From: Zea mays
Taxonomy: Eukaryota; Streptophyta; Magnoliopsida; Poales; Poaceae
Length of the DNA stretch: 64,000 nt
Reading direction: 5' to 3'
Assembly: GCF_902167145.1 (NCBI RefSeq)
Contig: NW_023367311.1
Span: 1-64,000 of the forward strand
Shown: one piece after another, positions 38,064 through 50,129 of the stretch
How the letters are laid out: every line of letters begins with the position of its first letter
Numbering within the stretch: the stretch's first letter is position 1
Position numbers and translations under genes: made by a program
Notes under the pieces: generated by a model
The model's database searches: none
What the model was told of the DNA's origin: nothing
What the model saw: the letters and a program-made list of their open reading frames with translations, nothing else

Positions 38064-41000
38064 GGCTATTTTCAAGGTCGCTCATGGCTATTTTCATAAA
38101 AAATGGGGGTTGTGTGGCCATTTATCATCGACTAGAGGCTCATAAACCTCACCCCACATATGTTTCCTTGCCATAGATTACATTCTTGGATTTCTGGTGG
38201 AAACCATTTCTTGGTTAAAAACTCGTATGTGTTAGCCTTCGGTATTATTGAAAATGGTCATTCATGGCTATTTTCGGCAAAATGGGGGTTGTGTGGCCAT
38301 TGATCATCGACCAGAGGCTCATACACCTCACCCCACATATGTTTCCTTGCCATAGATCACATTCTTGGATTTTTGGTGGAGACCATTTCTTGGTCAAAAA
38401 TCCGTAGGTGTTAGCCTTCGGTATTATTGAAAATGGTCGTTCATGGTTATTTTCGACAAAAATGGGGGTTGTGTGGCCATTGATCATCGACTAGAGGCTC
38501 ATACACCTCACCCCACATATGTTTCCTTGCCATAGATCACATTCTTGTATTTCTGGTGGAGACCATTTCTTGGTCAAAAATCCGTAGGTGTTAGCCTTCG
38601 GTATTATTGAAAATGGTCGTTCATGGCTATTTTCGACAAAAATGGGGGTGTGTGGCCATTGATCATCGAACAGATGCTCATACACCTCACCCCACATATG
38701 TTTCCTTGCCATAGATCACATTCTTGGATTTCTGGTGGAGACCATTTCTTGGTCTAAAATCCGTAGGTCTTAGCCTCTAGTATTATTGAAAATGGTCGCT
38801 CATGGCTATTTTCATAAAAAATGGGGGTTGTGTGGCCATTTATCATCACCTAGAGGCTCATAAACCTCACCCCACATATGTTTCCTTGCCATAGATCACA
38901 TTCTTGGATTTCTGGTGGAGACCATTTCTTGGTTAAAAACTCGTACGTGTTAGCCTTCGGTATTATTGAAAATGGTCGTTCATGGCTATTTTCGGCAAAA
39001 TGGGGGTTGTGTGGCCATTGATCATCGACCAGAGGATCATACACCTCACCCCACATATGTTTCCTTGCCATAGATCACATTCTTGGATTCCTGGTGGAGA
39101 CCATTTCTTGGTCAAAAATCCATACGTGTTAGCCTTTGGTATTTTTGAAAATGGTCATTCATGGCTATTTTCGACAAAAATGGGGGTTGTGTGGCCATTG
39201 ATCATCGACTAGAGGCTCATACACCTCACCCCACATATGTTTCCTTGCCATAGATCACATTCTTGGATTTCTGGTGGAGACCATTTCTTGGTCAAAAATC
39301 CGTAGGTGTTAGCCTTCGGTATTATTGAAAATGGTCGTTCATGGCTATTTTCGACAAAAATGGGGGTTGTGTGGCCATTGATCATCGACCAGACGCTCAT
39401 ACACCTCACCCCACATTTGTTTCCTTGCCATAGATCACATTCTTGGATTTCTGGTGGAGACCATATCTTGGTCTAAAATCCGTAGGTGTTAGCCTCTAGT
39501 ATTATTGAAAATGGTCGCTCATGGCTATTTTCAAGGTCGCTCATGGCTATTTTCATAAAAAATGGGGGTTGTGTGGCCATTTATCATCGACTAGAGGCTC
39601 ATAAACCTCACCCCACATATGTTTCCTTGCCATAGATTACATTCTTGGATTTCTGGTGGAAACCATTTCTTGGTTAAAAACGCGTACGTGTTAGCCTTCG
39701 GTATTATTGAAAATGGTCATTCATGGCTATTTTCGGCAAAATGGGGGTTGTGTGGCCATTGATCGTCGACCAGAGGCTCATACACCTCACCCCACATATG
39801 TTTCTTGTCGTAGATCACATTCTTGGATTTCTGGTGGAGACCATTTCTTGGTCAAAAAACCGTAGGTGTTAGCCTTCGATATTATTGAAAATGGTCGTTC
39901 ATGGCTATTTTCGACAAAAATGGGGGTTGTGTGGCCATTGATCATCGACCAGAGGCTCATACACCTCACCCCACATATGTTTCCTTGCCATAGATCACAT
40001 TCTTGGATTTCTGGTGGAGACCATTTCTTGGTCAAAAACTCGTACGTGTTAGCCTTCGGTATTATTGAAAATGGTCGTTCATGGCTATTTTCGGCAAAAT
40101 GGGGGTTCTGTGGCCATTGATCATCGACCAGAGGCTCGTACACCTCACCCCACATATGTTTCCTTGCCATAGATCACATTCTTGGATTTCTGGTGGAGAC
40201 CATTTCTTGGTCAAAAATCCGTAGGTGTTAGCCTTCGGTATTATTGAAAATGGTCGTTCATGGCTATTTTCGGCAAAATGGGGGTTCTGTGGCCATTGAT
40301 CATCGACCAGAGGCTCGTACACCTCACCCCACATATGTTTCCTTGCCATAGATCACATTCTTGGATTTCTGGTGGAGACCATTTCTTGGTCAAAAATCCG
40401 TAGGTGTTAGCCTTCGGTATTATTGAAAATGGTCGTTCATGGCTATTTTCGACAAAAATGGGGGTTGTGTGGCCATTGATCATCGACCAGAGGCTCATAC
40501 ACCTCACCCCACATATGTTTCCTCGCCATAGATCACATTCTTGGATTTCTGGTGGAGACCATTTCTTGGTCTAAAATCCGTAGGTGTTAGCCTCTAGTAT
40601 TATTGAAAATGGTCGCTCATGGCTATTTTCAAGGTCGCTCATGGCTATTTTCATAAAAAATGGGGGTTGTGTGGCCATTTATCATCGACTAGAGGCTCAT
40701 AAACCTCACCCCACATATGTTTCCTTGCCATAGATTACATTCTTGGATTTCTGGTGGAAACCATTTCTTGGTTAAAAACTCGTACGTGTTAGCCTTCGGT
40801 ATTATTGAAAATGGTCATTCATGGCTATTTTCGGCAAAATGGGGGTTGTGTGGCCATTGATCATCGACCAGAGGCTCATACACCTCACCCCACATATGTT
40901 TCCTTGCCATAGATCACATTCTTGGATTTCTGGTGGAGACCATTTCTTGGTCAAAAATCCGTAGGTGTTAGCCTTCGGTATTATTGAAAATGGTCGTTCA

Positions 41001-43115
41001 TGGTTATTTTCGACAAAAATGGGGGTTGTGTGGCCATTGATCATCGACTAGAGGCTCATACACCTCACCCCACATATGTTTCCTTGCCATAGATCACATT
41101 CTTGGATTTCTGGTGGAGACCATTTCTTGGTCAAAAATCCGTAGGTGTTAGCCTTCGGTATTATTGAAAATGGTCGTTCATGGCTATTTTCGACAAAAAT
41201 GGGGGTGTGTGGCCATTGATCATCGACCAGATGCTCATACACCTCACCCCACATATGTTTCCTTGCCATAGATCACATTCTTGGATTTCTGGTGGAGACC
41301 ATTTCTTGGTCTAAAATCCGTAGGTCTTAGCCTCTAGTATTATTGAAAATGGTCGCTCATGGCTATTTTCTTAAAAAATGGGGGTTGTGTGGCCATTTAT
41401 CATCACCTAGAGGCTCATAAACCTCACCCCACATATGTTTCCTTGCCATAGATCACATTCTTGGATTTCTGGTGGAGACCATTTCTTGGTTAAAAACTCG
41501 TACGTGTTAGCCTTCGGTATTATTGAAAATGGTCGTTCATGGCTATTTTCGGCAAAATGGGGGTTGTGTGGCCATTGATCATCGACCAGAGGATCATACA
41601 CCTCACCCCACATATGTTTCCTTGCCATAGATCACATTCTTGGATTCCTGGTGGGGACCATTTCTTGGTCAAAAATCCATACGTGTTAGCCTTTGGTATT
41701 TTTGAAAATGGTCATTCATGGCTATTTTCGACAAAAATGGGGGTTATGTGGCCATTGATCATCGACTAGAGGCTCATACACCTCACCCCACATATGTTTC
41801 CTTGCCATAGATCACATTCTTGGATTTCTGGTGGAGACCATTTCTTGGTCAAAAATCCGTAGGTGTTAGCCTTCGGTATTATTGAAAATGGTCGTTCATG
41901 GCTATTTTCGACAAAAATGGGGGTTGTGTGGCCATTGATCATAGACCAGACGCTCATACACCTCACCCCACATTTGTTTCCTTGCCATAGATCACATTCT
42001 TGGATTTCTGGTGGAGACCATATCTTGGTCTAAAATTCGTAGGTGTTAGCCTCTAGTATTATTGAAAATGGTCGCTCATGGCTATTTTCAAGGTCGCTCA
42101 TGGCTATTTTCATAAAAAATGGGGGTTGTGTGGCCATTTATCATCGACTAGAGGCTCATAAACCTCACCCCACATATGTTTCCTTGCCATAGATTACATT
42201 CTTGGATTTCTGGTGGAAACCATTTCTTGGTTAAAAACGCGTACGTGTTAGTCTTCGGTATTATTGAAAATGGTCATTCATGGCTATTTTCGGCAAAATG
42301 GGGGTTGTGTGGCCATTGATCGTCGACCAGAGGCTCATACACCTCACCCCACATATGTTTCCTTGTCGTAGATCACATTTTTGGATTTCTGGTGGAGACC
42401 ATTTCTTGGTCAAAAAACCGTAGGTGTTAGCCTTCGATATTATTGAAAATGGTCGTTCATGGCTATTTTCGACAAAAATGGGGGTTGTGTGGCCATTGAT
42501 CATCGACCAGAGGCTCATACACCTCACCCCACATATGTTTCCTTGCCATAGATCACATTCTTGGATTTCTGGTGGAGACCATTTCTTGGTCAAAAACTCG
42601 TACGTGTTAGCCTTCGGTATTATTGAAAATGGTCGTTCATGGCTATTTTCGGCAAAATGGGGGTTCTGTGGCCATTGATCATCGACCAGAGGCTCGTACA
42701 CCTCACCCCACATATGTTTCCTTGCCATAGATCACATTCTTGGATTTCTGGTGGAGACCATTTCTTGGTCAAAAATCCGTAGGTGTTAGCCTTCGGTATT
42801 ATTGAAAATGGTCGTTCATGGCTATTTTCGGCAAAATGGGGGTTCTGTGGCCATTGATCATCGACCAGAGGCTCGTACACCTCACCCCACATATGTTTCC
42901 TTGCCATAGATCACATTCTTGGATTTCTGGTGGAGACCATTTCTTGGTCAAAAATCCGTAGGTGTTAGCCTTCGGTATTATTGAAAATGGTCGTTCATGG
43001 CTATTTTCGACAAAAATGGGGGTTGTGTGGCCATTGATCATCGACCAGAGGCTCATACACCTCACCCCACATATGTTTCCTCGCCATAGATCACATTCTT
43101 GGATTTCTGGTGGAG
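38064..43115 (-). repeat. 2557-bp tandem duplication inside knob180
   Basis: Two fourteen-monomer copies starting at marker monomers 38064 and 40621. They share GGGGGTGTGTGG (a 2-bp loss), CATCACCTAGAGG, GAGGATCATACACC, GGATTCCTGG, CCACATTTGTTTCC and CCTCGCCATAG. The match ends near 43115 (TTCTTAGTC in copy 2). This is the largest recognisable repeat unit in the window. Confidence 0.85.
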
Positions 43116-43902
43116 ACCATTTCTTAGTCAAAAATCCGTAGGTCTTAGCCTCTAATATTATTGAAAATGGTCGCTCATGGCTATTTTCGGCAAAATGGGG
43201 GTTCTGTGGCCATTGATCGTCGACCAGACGCTCATACACCTCACCCCACATATGTTTCCTTGTCGTAGATCACATTCTTGGATTTCTGGTGGAGACCATT
43301 TCTTGGTCAAAAATCCGTAGGTGTTAGCCTTCGATATTATTGAAAATGGTCGTTCATGGCTATTTTCGACAAAAATGGGGGTTGTGTGGCCATTGATCAT
43401 CGACCAGAGGCTCATACACCTCACCCCACATATGTTTCCTTGCCATAGATCACATTCTTGGATTTCTGGTGGAGACCATTTCTTGGTCAAAAATCTGTAG
43501 GTGTTAGCCTTCGGTATTATTGAAAATGGTCGTTCATGGCTATTTTCGACAAAAATGGGGGTTGTGTGGCCATTGATCATCGACCAGACGCTCATACACC
43601 TCACCCCACATATGTTTCCTTGCCATAGATCACATTCTTGGATTTCTGGTGGAGACCATTTCTTGGTCTAAAATCCGTAGGTGTTAGCCTCTAGTATTAT
43701 TGAAAATGGTCGCTCATGGCTATTTTCAAGGTCGCTCATGGCTATTTTCATAAAAAATGGGGGTTGTGTGGCCATTTTCATCGACTAGAGGTTCATAAAC
43801 CTCACCCCACATATGTTTCCTTGCCATAGATCACATTCTTGGATTTCTGGTGGAGACCATTTCTTGGTCAAAAATCCGTACGTGTTAGCCTTTGGTATTT
43901 TT

Positions 43903-43988
43903 GAAAATGGTCGTTCATGGCTTGGTCGATGATCAATGGCCACACAACCCCCATTTTTTATGAAAAATAGCCATGAGCGACCATTTTC
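43903..43988. other. Inversion junction B/C (head-to-head knob180)
   Basis: The - array stops in GTCGTTCATGGCT at 43922 and + satellite follows (TGGTCGATGATCAATGGCC). The left arm GAAAATGGTCGTTCATGGCT pairs, with one mismatch, with AGCCATGAGCGACCATTTTC starting at 43969. The spacer is about 46 nt. Confidence 0.9.
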
Positions 43989-45825
43989 AATAATACTAGA
44001 GGCTAACACCTACGGATTTTAGACCAAGAAATGGTCTCCACCAGAAATCCAAGAATGTGATCTATGGCAAGGAAACATATGTGGGGTGAGGTGTATGAGC
44101 GTCTGGTCGATGATCAATGGCCACACAACCCCCATTTTTGTCGAAAATAGCCATGAACGACCATTTTCAATAATACCGAAGGCTAACACCTACGGATTTT
44201 TGACCAAGAAATGGTCTCCACCAAAAATCCAAGAATGTGATCTATGGCAAGGAAACATATGTGGGGTGAGGTGTACGAGCCTCTGGTCGATGATCATTGG
44301 CCACACAACCCCCATTTTTGTCGAAAATAGCCATGAACGACCATTTTCAATAATATCGAAGGCTAACACCAACGGATTTTTGACCAAGAAATGGTCTCCA
44401 CCAGAAATCCAAGAATGTGATCTACGACAAGGAAACATATGTGGGGTGAGGTGTATGAGCCTCTGGTCGACGATCAATGGCCACACAACCCCCATTTTGC
44501 CGAAAATAGCCATGAATGACCATTTTCAATAATATCGAAGGCTAACACCTACGGATTTTTGACCAAGAAATGGTCTCCACCAGAAATCCAAGAATGTGAT
44601 CTACGACAAGGAAACATATGTGGGGTGAGGTGTATGAGCCTCTGGTCGACGATCAATGGCCACACAACCCCCATTTTGCCGAAAATAGCCATGAATGACC
44701 ATTTTCAATAATACCGAAGGCTAACACGTACGAGTTTTTAACCAAGAAATGGTTTCCACTAGAAATCCAAGAATGTAATCTATGGCAAGGAAACATATGT
44801 GGGGTGAGGTGTATGAGCCTCTAGTCGATGATCAATGGCCACACAACCCCCATTTTTGTCGAAAATAGCCATGAGCGACCATTTTCAATAATACTAGAGG
44901 CTAACACCTACGGATTTTGGACCAAGAAAAGGTCTCCACCAGAAATCCAAGAATGTGATCTATGGCATGGAAACATATGTGGGGTGAGGTGTATGAGCGT
45001 CTGGTCGATGATCAATGGCCACACAACCCCCATTTTTGTCGAAAATAGCCATGAACGACCATTTTCAATAATACCGAAGGCTAACACCTACGGATTTTTG
45101 ACCAAGAAATGGTCTCCACCAGAAATCCAAGAATGTGATCTATGGCAAGGAAACATATGTGGGGTGAGGTGTATGAGCCTCTAGTCGATGATCAATGGCC
45201 ACACAACCCCATTTTTTTCGAAAATAGCCATGAATGACCATTTTCAAAAATACCAAAGGCTAACACGTACGGATTTTTGACCAAGAAATGGTCTCCACCA
45301 GAAATCCAAGAATGTGATCTATGGCAAGGAAACATATGTGGGGTGAGGTGTACGAGCCTCTGGTCGATGATCAATGGCCACACAACCCCCATTTTTGTCG
45401 AAAATAGCAATGAATGACCATTTTCAATAATACCGAAGGCTAACACGTACGAGTTTTTAACCAAGAAATGGTTTCCACCAGAAATCCAAGAATGTAATCT
45501 ATGGCAAGGAAACATATGTGGGGTGAGGTGTATGAGCCTCTGGTCGATGATCAATGGCCACACAGCCCCCATTTTTTATGAAAATAGCCATGAGCGACCA
45601 TTTTCAATAATACTAGAGGCTAAGACCTACGGATTTTTAACCAAGAAATGGTCTCCACCAGAAATCCAAGAATGTGATCTACGACAAGGAAACATATGTG
45701 GGGTGAGGTGTATGAGCGTCTGGTCGACGATCAATGGCCACACAACCCCCATTTTTGTCGAAAATAGCCATGAACGACCATTTTCAATAATACCAAAGGC
45801 TAACACCTACGGATTTTTGACCAAG

Positions 45826-45842
45826 AAATGGTCGGGGTGAGG
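45826..45842 (+). repeat. knob180 monomer with 46-bp internal deletion
   Basis: AAATGGTC (to 45833) joins directly to GGGGTGAGG (from 45834), removing the 46 bp that normally run from TCCACCAG to ACATATGT. The same join occurs on the other strand at 51082/51083 and 52857/52858. Confidence 0.85.
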
Positions 45843-47151
45843 TTTACGAGCCTCAGGTCGATGATCAATGGCCACACAACCCCCATTTTTTATGAAAATA
45901 GCCATGAGCGACCTTGAAAATAGCCATGAGCGACCATTTTCAATAATACTAGAGGCTAACACCTACGGATTTTAGACCAAGAAATGGTTTCCACCAGAAA
46001 TCCAAGAATGTGATCTATGGCAAGGAAACATATGTGGGGTGAGGTGTATGAGCCTCTGGTCGACGATCAATGGCCACACAACCCCCATTTTGCCGAAAAT
46101 AGCCATGAATGACCATTTTCAATAATACCGAAGGCTAACACCTACGGATTTTTGACCAAGAAATGGTCTCCACCAGAAATCCAAGAATGTGATCTATGGC
46201 AAGGAAACATATGTGGGGTGAGGTGTATGAGCCTCTGGTCGACGATCAATGGCCACACAACCCTATTTTTTGTCGAAAATAGCCATGAACGACCATTTTC
46301 AATGACACTGAAGGCTAACACCTACGGATTTTTGACCAAGAAATGGTCTCCACCATAAATCCAAGAATGTGATCTATGGCAAGGAAACATATGTGTAGTG
46401 AGGTGTATGAGCCTCTGGTCGAAGATCAATGGCCACACAACCCCCATTTTTGTCGAAAATAGCCATGAATGACCATTTTCAAAAATACCAAAGGCTAACA
46501 CATTCGGATTTTTGCCCAAGAAATGGTCTCCACCAGAAATCCAAGAATGTGATCTATGGCAAGGAAACATATGTGGGGTGAGGTGTATGAGCCTCTGGTC
46601 GATGATCAATTGCCACACAACCCCCATTTTGTCGAAAATAGCCATGAACGACCATTTTCAATAATACCGAAGGCTAACACCTACGGATTTTTTACCAAGA
46701 AATGGTCTCCACCATAAATCCAAGAATGTGATCTATGGGAAGGAAACATATGTGTAGTGAGGTGTATGAGCGTCTGGTCGATGATCAATGGCCACACAAC
46801 CCCCATTTTTGTCGAAAATAGCCATGAACGACCATTTTCAATAATACCGAAGGCTAACACCTACGGATTTTTGACCAAGAAATGGTCTCCACCAGAAATC
46901 CAAGAATGTGATCTATGGCAAGAAAACATATGTGGGGTGAGGTGTATGAGCCTCTGGTCGATGATCAATGGCCACACAACCCCCATTTTTGTCGAAAATA
47001 GCCATGAACGACTATTTTCAATAATATCGAAGGCTAACACCTACGGATTTTTGACCAAGAAATGGTCTCCACCAGAAATCCAAGAATGTGATCTACGACA
47101 AGGAAACATATGTGGGGTGAGGTGTATGAGCCTCTGGTCGATGATCAATGG

Positions 47152-47182
47152 TCACACAACCTCCATTTTCAATCATACCGAA
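47152..47182 (+). repeat. knob180 monomer with 29-bp deletion
   Basis: ACAACCTCCATTTTCAATC replaces the usual sequence. The 29 bp between the two CCATTTT copies of a monomer are lost along with one CCATTTT, as expected from slippage or recombination between 7-bp direct repeats. Confidence 0.8.
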
Positions 47183-48731
47183 GGGTAACACGTACGGATT
47201 TTTGACCAAGAAATGGTCTCCACCAGAAATCCAAGAATGCGATCTATGGCAAGGAAACATATGTGGGGTGAGGTGTATGAGCGTCTGGTCGATGATCAAT
47301 GGCCACACAACCCCCATTTTTGTCGAAAATAGCCATGAACGACCATTTTCAATAATACCGAAAGCTAACACCTACGGATTTTTGACCAAGAAATGGTCTC
47401 CACCAGAAATCGAAGAATGTGATCTACGACAAGGAAACATATGTGGGGTGAGGTGTATGAGCCTCTGGTCGACGATCAATGGCCACACAACCCCCATTTT
47501 GCCGAAAATAGCCATGAACGACCATTTTCAATAATACCGAAGGCTAACACCTACGGATTTTTGACCAAGAAATGGTCTCCACCAGAAATCCAAGAATGTG
47601 ATCTATGGCAAGGAAACATATGTGGGGTGAGGTGTATGAGCCTCTAGTCGATGATCAATGGCCACACAACCCCCATTTTTGTCGAAAATAGCCATGAATG
47701 ACCATTTTCAAAAATACCAAAGGCTAACACGTACAGATTTTTGACAAAGAAATGGTCTCCACCAGAAATCAAAGAATGTGATCTATGGCAAGGAAACATA
47801 TGTGGGTTGAGGTGTATGAGCGTCTGGTCGATGATCAATGGCCACACAACCCCCATTTTTGTCGAAAATAGCCATGAACGACCATTTTCAATAATATCGA
47901 AGGCTAACATCTACGGATTTTTGACCAAGAAATGGTCTCCACCAGAAATCCAAGAATGTGATCTACGACAAGGAAACATTTGTGGGGTGAGGTGTATGAG
48001 CCTCTGGTCGACGATCAATGGCCACACAACCCCCATTTTGCCGAAAATAGCCATGAATGACCATTTTCAATAATACCGAAGGCTAACACGTACGAGTTTT
48101 TAACCAAGAAATGGTTTCCACCAGAAATCCAAGAATGTGATCTATGGCAAGGAAACATATGTGGGGTGAGGTGTATGAGCCTCTAGTCGATGATCAATGG
48201 CCACACAACCCTAATTTTTGTCGAAAATAGCCATGAACGACCATTTTCAATAATACTAGAGGCTAACACCTACGGATTTTAGACCAAGAAATGGTCTCCA
48301 CCAGAAATCCACGAATGTGATCTATGGCAAGGAAACATATGTGGGGTGAGGTGTATGAGCGTCTGGTCGATGATCAATGGCCACACAACCCCCATTTTTG
48401 TCGAAAATAGCCATGAACGACCATTTTCAATAATACCGAAGGCTAACACCTACGGATTTTTGACCAAGAAATGGTCTCCACCAGAAATCCAAGAATGTGA
48501 TCTATGGCAAGGAAACATATGTGGGGTGAGGTGTATGAGCCTCTGGTCGATGATCAATGGCCACACAACCCCCATTTTTGTCGAAAATAGCCATGATCGA
48601 CCATTTTCAATAATATCGAAGGCTAACACCTACGGATTTTTGACCAAGAAATGGTCTCCACCAGAAATCCAAGAATGTGATCTACGACAAGGAAACATAT
48701 GTGGGGTGAGGTGTATGAGCCTCTGGTCGAC

Positions 48732-48830
48732 GATCAATGGCCACACAACCCCCAGTTAGCCTTCGATATTATTGAAAATGGTCGTTCATGGCTATTTTCG
48801 ACAAAAATGGGGGTTGTGTGGCCATTGATC
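48732..48830. other. Inversion junction C/D (tail-to-tail knob180)
   Basis: + satellite ends in CACACAACCCCCA at 48754 and - satellite begins with GTTAGCCTTCGATATT at 48755. The left arm ATCAATGGCCACACAACCCC pairs with the - monomer starting TGGGGGTTGTGTGG at 48808. The spacer is 53 nt. Confidence 0.9.
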
Positions 48831-49887
48831 ATCGACTAGAGGCTCATACACCTCACCCCACATATGTTTCCTTGCCATAGATCACATTCTTGGATTTCTG
48901 GTGGAGACCATTTCTTGGTCAAAAATCCGTACGTGTTAGCCTTCGGTATTATTGAAAATGGTCGTTCATGGCTATTTTCGGCAAAATGGGGGTTCTGTGG
49001 CCATTGATCATCGACCAGACGCTCATACACCTCACCCCACATATGTTTCCTTGCCATAGATCACATTCTTGGATTTCTGGTGGAGACCATTTCTTGGTCT
49101 AAAATCCGTAGGTGTTAGCCTCTAGTATTATTGAAAATGGTCGCTCATGGCTATTTTCAAGGAAGCTCATGGCTATTTTCATAAAAAATTGGGGTTGTGC
49201 GGCCATTTATCATCGACCAGAGGCTCATAAACCTCACCCCACATATGTTTCCTTGCCATAGATTACATTCTTGGATTTCTGGTGGAAACCATTTCTTGGT
49301 TAAAAACTCGTACGTGTTAGCCATCGATATTATTGAAAATGGTCGTTCATGGCTATTTTCGACAAAAATGGGGGTTGTGTGGCCATTGATCATCGACTAG
49401 AGGCTCATACACCTCACCCCACATATGTTTCCTTGCCATAGATCACATTCTTGGATTTCTGGTGGAGACCATTTCTTGGTCAAAAATCCGTACGTGTTAG
49501 CCTTCGGTATTATTGAAAATGGTCGTTCATGGCTATTTTCGGCAAAATGGGGGTTCTGTGGCCATTGATCATCGACCAGACGCTCATACACCTCACCCCA
49601 CATATGTTTCCTTGCCATAGATCACATTCTTGGATTTCTGGTGGAGACCATTTCTTGGTCTAAAATCCGTAGGTGTTAGCCTCTAGTATTATTGAAAATG
49701 GTCGCTCATGGCTATTTTCAAGGAAGCTCATGGCTATTTTCATAAAAAATTGGGGTTGTGCGGCCATTTATCATCGACCAGAGGCTCATAAACCTCACCC
49801 CACATATGTTTCCTTGCCATAGATTACATTCTTGGATTTCTGGTGGAAACCATTTCTTGGTTAAAAACTCGTACGTGTTAGCCATCG
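48766..49887 (-). repeat. 561-bp tandem duplication inside knob180
   Basis: Two three-monomer copies directly beside the inversion junction. They share CAAGGAAGCTCATGG, AAATTGGGGTTGTGCGGCC and AACTCGTACGTGTTAGCC followed by ATCGATATT. Breakpoints are approximate. Confidence 0.8.
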
Positions 49888-50129
49888 ATATTATTGAAAA
49901 TAGTCGTTCATGGCTATTTTCGACAAAAATGGGGGTTGTGTGGCCATTGATCATCGACCAGACGCTCATACACCTCACCCCACATATGTTTCCTTACCAT
50001 AGATCACATTCTTGGATTTATGGTGGAGACCATTTCTTGGTCAAAAATCCGTAGGTGTTAGCCTTCGGTATTATTGAAAATGGTCGTTCATGGCTATTTT
50101 CGACAAAAATGGGGGTTGTGTGGCCATTG

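Larger units (their letters stand above)
32883..43922 (-). repeat. knob180 satellite array, block B right part (- orientation)
   Basis: About 61 monomers in - orientation, continuous with the array left of TE1. It contains two large tandem duplications (2020 and 2557 bp). A monomer class with CAGTGTCATTGAAAATGG next to CACTACACATATG also occurs at the far left of the window and in block D. Confidence 0.95.
43923..48754 (+). repeat. knob180 satellite array, block C (+ orientation)
   Basis: About 27 monomers in + orientation between two inverted blocks. Several monomers are diagnostic counterparts, on the opposite strand, of monomers at about 50-55 kb. Examples are the 46-bp truncated monomer at 45833/45834, the GGATTTTGGACCAAGAAAAGG monomer at 44914 (complement near 53760 and 55220), and the GATGATCATTGGCC variant at 44288. 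Block C is therefore probably an inverted copy of the neighbouring block D. Confidence 0.93.

Noticed and set aside
43923..48754. The inverted block as a DNA transposon with terminal inverted repeats
   Set aside because: There is no target duplication, no transposase and no unique ends. The boundaries are simply switches in satellite orientation.
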